From Acidobacteriota bacterium (lineage in GTDB: Bacteria; Acidobacteriota; Thermoanaerobaculia; UBA5066; Gp7-AA6): a stretch of 59,243 nt of DNA. Under the pieces are notes generated by a model that saw only the letters and a program-made list of their open reading frames with translations, searched no databases and was not told where the DNA came from. Both the position numbers and the translations under genes were made by a program. Positions 52,824 to 59,243 of the stretch are shown here, piece after piece. Within the stretch, counting starts at the first letter, position 1, and every line of letters starts with the position of its first letter. The stretch covers positions 1 through 59,243 of the forward strand of contig DAHUXD010000045.1 of NCBI GenBank assembly GCA_027307335.1. The letters are read 5' to 3'.

Positions 52824-53951
52824 GTGCCGAGGCCGCTGAACGTCATCCTCGATCTGACGGCGCGCTGCAATCTGAAGTGCGTCATGTGCCACTTCTCCAG
52901 CGCCGACCGCCTCGTGTTTCCGCCGTTCGACCGCTCGATCTCCGACGACGGGACCCTCCCCGTGGAGGTCTTCGAGCGGATCGCGGCGGACCTCTTCCCC
53001 AGGGCGTGGCGCGTGGCGCTCGCCTGCGCCGCCGAGCCGATGATCCACCCGCGCTTCCGCGAGATCCTGGCGATCGCGGCCCGCTACGGCGTGCCCGACC
53101 TCTGGTTTCCGACGAACCTGCTCGCGCTGACGCCGGCGACCGCGGCGTCGATCGTCGAGAACCGGGTCACGACGGTCGCCGCCTCGATCGACGGCTTCAC
53201 GAAGGACACGTACGAGAAGATCCGCGTGCCGGCGAAGTGGGAGCGCCTCCTCGCGTGCCTCGACCTGCTGGCCGCCGCGCGTCGCGAAAGCGGCTCGAAG
53301 ACGCCGCGACTCCGGATCATCTTCACGTGGATGAAGTCGAACCGCGGGGATCTCGCCCTGCTGCCCGAGTTCGCGGCGGCGCACGGCGCATCGGAGATCG
53401 ACGTGCGCTTCGTCTCGCCGACCGAGGGCGTGGACGTCGGACCGCAGCTGCTGTCCGACGAGGACCCCGAGGCGCTGAACGCCGAGCTCGCCGCGGTGGC
53501 GCACGAGGCCGTCCGCCGGGGCCTGCGGCTCGCCTCGTTCCCCCAGTTCGAGTCGAGAGCGACGCGTCCGCGCGGCCTCGCCGCCCGCGCGGCGCGCCGC
53601 CTCTGGCGAATGCGCGCGGGCCTCGACCGGCTCGAGTACCTCCGATACGCCTGGTACCGGCGCGTCAACGGCTGCGCCTACCCCGGGCGCAATTACGTGA
53701 TCCGCCCGAACGGCGCCGTTCACCCCTGCAACTACTGGAACGCCGACCCGATCGGCTTCTACCCCCAGGACGGCATCGGCGCGATCGCGGCCGGAGCCCC
53801 GCTCGCGCGGATTCTCGAGGGGCTCCGGACCGGACGGCCGGTCGGAACGTGCGACGGCTGCCAGGAGCGCGGTTTCACGACGATGTACCGCCTTCGGAGC
53901 GGCGCGAGCACCCGGGCCGCCACGGCGCGCCTGCCCACGCACCCGGGCTAA
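52824..53951 (+). CDS. radical SAM protein with SPASM-like C-terminus
   Basis: 375 residues, GTG start. The cluster motif is CNLKCVMCHFSS (about 15-25). Radical SAM barrel pieces: ALACAAEPMIHPRFREIL, LWFPTNLLALTP, TVAASIDGFTKDTYEKIR. C-terminal cysteines in NGCAYPGRNYVIRPNGAVHPCNYW and GTCDGCQERGF suit a SPASM auxiliary-cluster domain as in peptide- or sugar-modifying enzymes. Eight bases after the methyltransferase. No small precursor peptide gene was seen nearby. Confidence 0.87.
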   Translation: MPRPLNVILDLTARCNLKCVMCHFSSADRLVFPPFDRSISDDGTLPVEVFERIAADLFPRAWRVALACAAEPMIHPRFREILAIAARYGVPDLWFPTNLLALTPATAASIVENRVTTVAASIDGFTKDTYEKIRVPAKWERLLACLDLLAAARRESGSKTPRLRIIFTWMKSNRGDLALLPEFAAAHGASEIDVRFVSPTEGVDVGPQLLSDEDPEALNAELAAVAHEAVRRGLRLASFPQFESRATRPRGLAARAARRLWRMRAGLDRLEYLRYAWYRRVNGCAYPGRNYVIRPNGAVHPCNYWNADPIGFYPQDGIGAIAAGAPLARILEGLRTGRPVGTCDGCQERGFTTMYRLRSGASTRAATARLPTHPG

Positions 53952-55462
53952 TCGCTCCCGGCGAGCGGCTCGAGCCTCCACAGGCTGGTGTCTCCGACGT
54001 CGCCCACGAAGATCCAGGGTCCCGGAACGTGCGGACCGGCCCCGGCGACCTCGTACCGCCGCAGGAGCGCGAACCAGCGCGCTCCCCGCGCCTCGGCGAC
54101 CGGACGGGTGCGGACGAAATCGTCCCCGACGAACGCATCCCAGCGGACCGGCGTCAGATCCGTGTAGGAGCGCAGCGCGCCGCTCAGGTCCATCGATAGA
54201 ACGAGGGCTCCGGAGGGCAGGCGCTCGGACGCATAGCGGCACGCCTGAGGGAAGGTCGCCTGACTCCGCCAGTCGTCGAGCGCTCCCCATCGCCGCGCGT
54301 GCCGGATTCCGAGGAACGCCGTCGCGGCGATCGCCGCGGCGGCCCCTGAGGCGATCCATCGCCGCGTTCGCGGCCGACCCGCCGCGGCGAGATCGTGGAC
54401 GAGCATCATGCATCCCAGCGGAATCGCCGGCATCCCGGGCAGCAGGAATCGCGACCACCACCACTCCCTGGCGAGCTCGTAGTCGTAGAAGCCGAACGCC
54501 GCGAGAAAGAAACCGAACCAGGCGAGGACGAGCAGGCGATCGCGCCAGGGGATGCGGCGCCGGAAGAGGACCGCGACCCACCCGATGCACGGAAGATAGG
54601 CGAAGCCCTCGCCGGTCCACCGCGCGTAACGCGCGAAATGGAGCGGGGAGTTCGCGAGGCGGAAGAGCGAAGCGTGTCCGGTCAGCCCGTAGCCGGTCGT
54701 CAGCGGGCCGCCGAAGCAGACGGTGTCGTACGCGAAGAGGACCGCCGCCGCCGGGATGCCGCCGAGCAGAAACCGGACGGCCGTGCGGCGGTCGAGCGGG
54801 AGCGCGAGGAGGAGCGCGGGGAGGATCAGCACGTCCATCGGCCGCACGAGGACCGCGACGCCGAAGGCGAGCCCCGCCGCGAACACCCAGGATGGATTCC
54901 GGCGCGACCGCAGCGCGGCGCCGACGGCCGCGAGACACCAGAGGGTGGCGACGACGTCGCTCATCGGCTGGATCGCCTGGAACAGAAAAGAGGGAACGCA
55001 CGAGAGGAGCGCGGCGGCGCCCGCCGCGGCCCACGGGGTCAGGCCGAGCTCGCGGCCCACGAAGAACACGAGGGCGAGAGACAGGACGGCCGCGAGCGGA
55101 CTGACGAGGAACGGCCCGCGGTCCCAGCCGAGCAGGAGCGCCGCCGCGGCCTCGTGGAGGGGAAAGCCGATCGGATAGAGAGAGCCCATCGCCCGCCGGC
55201 CGGGCAGGTAGACGAATCCCAGGGGCACGAATGCGTGAGCGGCGGACTCCGGCAACCCGAGCCGCTCGAGGACCGGCGACAGGGGCGCGACGACCGGTCC
55301 CTTCACGAGCGCGCGCGCGGCGTTGAGATAGCCGGAGCTGTCGGCGCCTCCCACCGCGAAGCTCGTGTGCCGGTACAGAAAGGCGCCGTACAGAGCGAGC
55401 CCGGCGACGGCCGCGACCGCGAAGAGAAGCCGGCCTCTTCGCCGGAAAAAAGAAAAGCTCAG
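53948..55462 (-). CDS. glycosyltransferase family 39-like membrane protein
   Basis: About 500 residues. Helix 1 is RLLFAVAAVAGLALYGAFLY, followed by an extracytoplasmic loop with GGADSSGYLNAARALVKG, the Asp-containing first loop of PMT/ArnT-type enzymes. About ten more helices and a C-terminal soluble part (WDAFVGDDFVRTRPVAEARG) follow. The start is unclear: no ATG/GTG/TTG exists between helix 1 and the 5S gene. The only in-frame conventional codon is a TTG at 55498 inside 5S; CTG at 55462 lies in the rRNA terminator. Sugar donor and acceptor unknown. Confidence 0.75.
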   Translation of the reverse strand: MSFSFFRRRGRLLFAVAAVAGLALYGAFLYRHTSFAVGGADSSGYLNAARALVKGPVVAPLSPVLERLGLPESAAHAFVPLGFVYLPGRRAMGSLYPIGFPLHEAAAALLLGWDRGPFLVSPLAAVLSLALVFFVGRELGLTPWAAAGAAALLSCVPSFLFQAIQPMSDVVATLWCLAAVGAALRSRRNPSWVFAAGLAFGVAVLVRPMDVLILPALLLALPLDRRTAVRFLLGGIPAAAVLFAYDTVCFGGPLTTGYGLTGHASLFRLANSPLHFARYARWTGEGFAYLPCIGWVAVLFRRRIPWRDRLLVLAWFGFFLAAFGFYDYELAREWWWSRFLLPGMPAIPLGCMMLVHDLAAAGRPRTRRWIASGAAAAIAATAFLGIRHARRWGALDDWRSQATFPQACRYASERLPSGALVLSMDLSGALRSYTDLTPVRWDAFVGDDFVRTRPVAEARGARWFALLRRYEVAGAGPHVPGPWIFVGDVGDTSLWRLEPLAGSD

Positions 55463-55479
55463 GAACGAGTCCTGAGCTT
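55450..55479 (-). terminator. rho-independent terminator of the rRNA operon
   Basis: On the minus strand AAGCTCAGGA, loop CTCGT, TCCTGAGCTT, then TTCTTTTTT: a 10-bp stem with a T-run just after 5S. It also overlaps the apparent 5' end of the following membrane protein gene. Confidence 0.92.
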
Positions 55480-55489
55480 CGAAATAATT

Positions 55490-55607
55490 CCCCGGCAACG
55501 TCCTACTCTCCCACGCGGTCTACCGCGAAGTACCATCGGGGCTGAAGGGCTTAACGGCCGTGTTCGGAATGGGAACGGGTGTGGCCCCTTCGCTAAGGTC
55601 ACCGGGA
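55490..55607 (-). rRNA. rrf: 5S ribosomal RNA
   Basis: About 118 bases. On the minus strand it starts near CCCGGTGACCTTAGCG and contains the universal ACACCCGTTCCCATTCCGAA and GGGAGAGTAGGACGTTGCC near the end. The ends CCCGG and CCGGG pair. Boundaries accurate to a few bases. Confidence 0.96.
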
Positions 55608-55720
55608 AACTCTGTTTCCCAATTCATTACCTCCCGCGGGCGGGGGCAAGCCCCGCCCCTGCGGTGGTCAAGAGAGTCGTCGGTAAACGTCTTTTCGATT
55701 CGCGCCTTAAATATTTTATG
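55608..55720. other. 5S-23S spacer
   Basis: 113 bases with no gene. It contains one GC hairpin (GGGCGGGG CAA CCCCGCCC-like) and an A/T-rich stretch next to the 23S 3' end. Together with the 23S 5' leader, a partly complementary GCGCGA..TCG stem may form the usual processing helix. Confidence 0.5.
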
Positions 55721-58597
<2,877 letters not shown>

Positions 58598-59007
58598 ACT
58601 GCGCGATCGTCTTCGATCTCGCATAACCCGTCGCTCGCAGGGACAAGCCCCGCCAAGCCACAGATCTCGCACCGCCCCGGCATCTCAGCAAATGCCGCAG
58701 CGGCACACACTCTTTCTCTACCGGAGAAGCCCCGCCACGCCCCCGTCAACCGACGGCCGCGCATCACGGCTCCTCCGTTCACTCCCTCTTCACCTGTCAA
58801 ACAACAATCACCCTCGAGCCTCAACCCAAAGGCAAACGCGTGCTTCCCCTTACTCAGATCCGTCGCCGCTCTCGGCCCGCGCCGCTCCCGCAGCATTCTG
58901 CGAATGCTGCTGACGCGGGCACCACTTTGCGCCCTCGGCGCCATCCCTCTCGCGGCGCCAGAGCGCCGCTGCCGGGCGCGACCAAGCTGCTGCGCAGCTT
59001 GGCGCGG
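58598..59007. other. 23S-tRNA-Ala spacer
   Basis: 410 bases with no protein gene. It includes a hairpin GCGGCGCCAGAGCGCCGC (58952-58969), which has the same GCGGCG/CGCCGC stem as repeat family 1. A second hairpin AAGCTGCTGCGCAGCTT (58984-59000) follows. The rest is unremarkable leader. Confidence 0.6.
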
Positions 59008-59083
59008 TGGTGGAGGTGAACGGAATCGAACCGATGACCTCCTGCTTGCAAAGCAGGCGCTCTCCCAACTGAGCTACACCCCC
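59008..59083 (-). tRNA. tRNA-Ala (anticodon TGC)
   Basis: 76 bases with encoded CCA. Acceptor GGGGGTG pairs with CACCTCC (one G-T), D arm GCTCAGTTGGGAGAGC, anticodon stem CCTGC TTTGCAA GCAGG with TGC, T arm with GGTTCGATTCC. Standard position between 23S and tRNA-Ile in an rRNA operon. Confidence 0.97.
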
Positions 59084-59152
59084 GCAACTCGGGCTCCGCC
59101 CGAGTTGTCGGGCGGCGGCGTCAGCGGCGCGCTGGCGCTGCGAAAGCCGCTC

Positions 59153-59170
59153 GCGGCGCGAGAGCGCCGC
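59153..59170. repeat. GCGGCG/CGCCGC hairpin in the tRNA spacer
   Basis: GCGGCGCGAGAGCGCCGC, near-identical to the hairpin at 58952 on the other side of tRNA-Ala and sharing the first stem of repeat family 1. The rest of the 59084-59211 spacer holds a GAACGCCG/CGGCGTTC hairpin and no gene. Confidence 0.6.
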
Positions 59171-59211
59171 TGTCGGGGTGACATGAACGCCGCAAGACGG
59201 CGTTCAGTCAG

Positions 59212-59243
59212 TGGTGGGCCAGGGAGGATTTGAACCTCCGACC
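59212..59243 (-). tRNA. 3' end of a tRNA, probably tRNA-Ile
   Basis: 32 bases at the window edge. On the minus strand the T arm GGAGGTTCAAATCCTCC and TGGCCCACCA end are complete. The acceptor and operon position fit tRNA-Ile(GAT), but the anticodon lies outside the window. Confidence 0.75.

Overview
The window is high-GC bacterial chromosome, densely packed with housekeeping genes. Several markers point to Acidobacteriota, possibly a Thermoanaerobaculia-like lineage: a GWxTD-domain protein, an acidobacterial-type VWFA protein, an Oar-like TonB receptor with a carboxypeptidase-regulatory N-terminus, and a dnaK-hsp20-hspR operon. This assignment is inference. The 23S rRNA gene in the window, or the 16S gene expected just beyond the right edge, would settle it.

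Layout. 1-7.5 kb (minus strand): 3' part missing from a GWxTD protein, the heat-shock operon dnaK-hsp20-hspR behind a near-consensus promoter, a DUF4388 membrane protein, a TPR/zinc-finger membrane protein and a DUF1844 protein. 7.7-14 kb: mazG, then a minus-strand envelope operon (phosphodiesterase, EnvC-like LytM factor, S41 peptidase homologue, divergent polysaccharide deacetylase). 14-19.7 kb: methyltransferase, lipid A-type acyltransferase, polytopic membrane protein with a coupled pseudouridine synthase, then a VWFA-OmpA lipoprotein pair. 20.8-25.1 kb: SpoU-type RNA methyltransferase and a TCA/nucleotide operon mdh-sucC-sucD-ndk. 25.1-32.9 kb: four-helix protein, BamE-like protein and thioesterase; a lysine-rich/acidic-tailed protein; DEAD-box helicase; rho; aldo/keto reductase; AmrS-type radical SAM enzyme. 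33-45.8 kb: secreted beta-propeller, FabH-like synthase, hybrid histidine kinase, DUF5777 barrel, CBM9-like protein, UPF0158 protein, PaaA/BoxB-like diiron protein, a frameshifted mutY, an HD-GYP response regulator and an alpha/beta hydrolase. 45.8-55.4 kb: TonB receptor, two methyltransferases, a YfhO-like membrane protein, a radical SAM/SPASM protein and a GT39-like membrane protein. 55.4 kb to the end (minus strand): 5S, 23S, tRNA-Ala(TGC) and the 3' end of a second tRNA, probably tRNA-Ile, i.e. the rRNA operon read from its 3' end.

The most unusual signals are: (1) a family of composite palindromic repeats lying between genes and also inside three protein-coding genes, with paired base changes in the stems; (2) an S41 peptidase homologue in an EnvC/deacetylase operon whose catalytic Ser and Lys are Gly and Met at the exact 25-residue spacing; (3) several genes with no ATG/GTG/TTG where the protein family requires a start, two of them with CTG overlapping the upstream stop as CTGA; (4) a mutY broken by a dinucleotide slip in a CG run and also lacking the fourth cluster cysteine. 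I saw no CRISPR array, insertion sequence, prophage or recognisable defence system.
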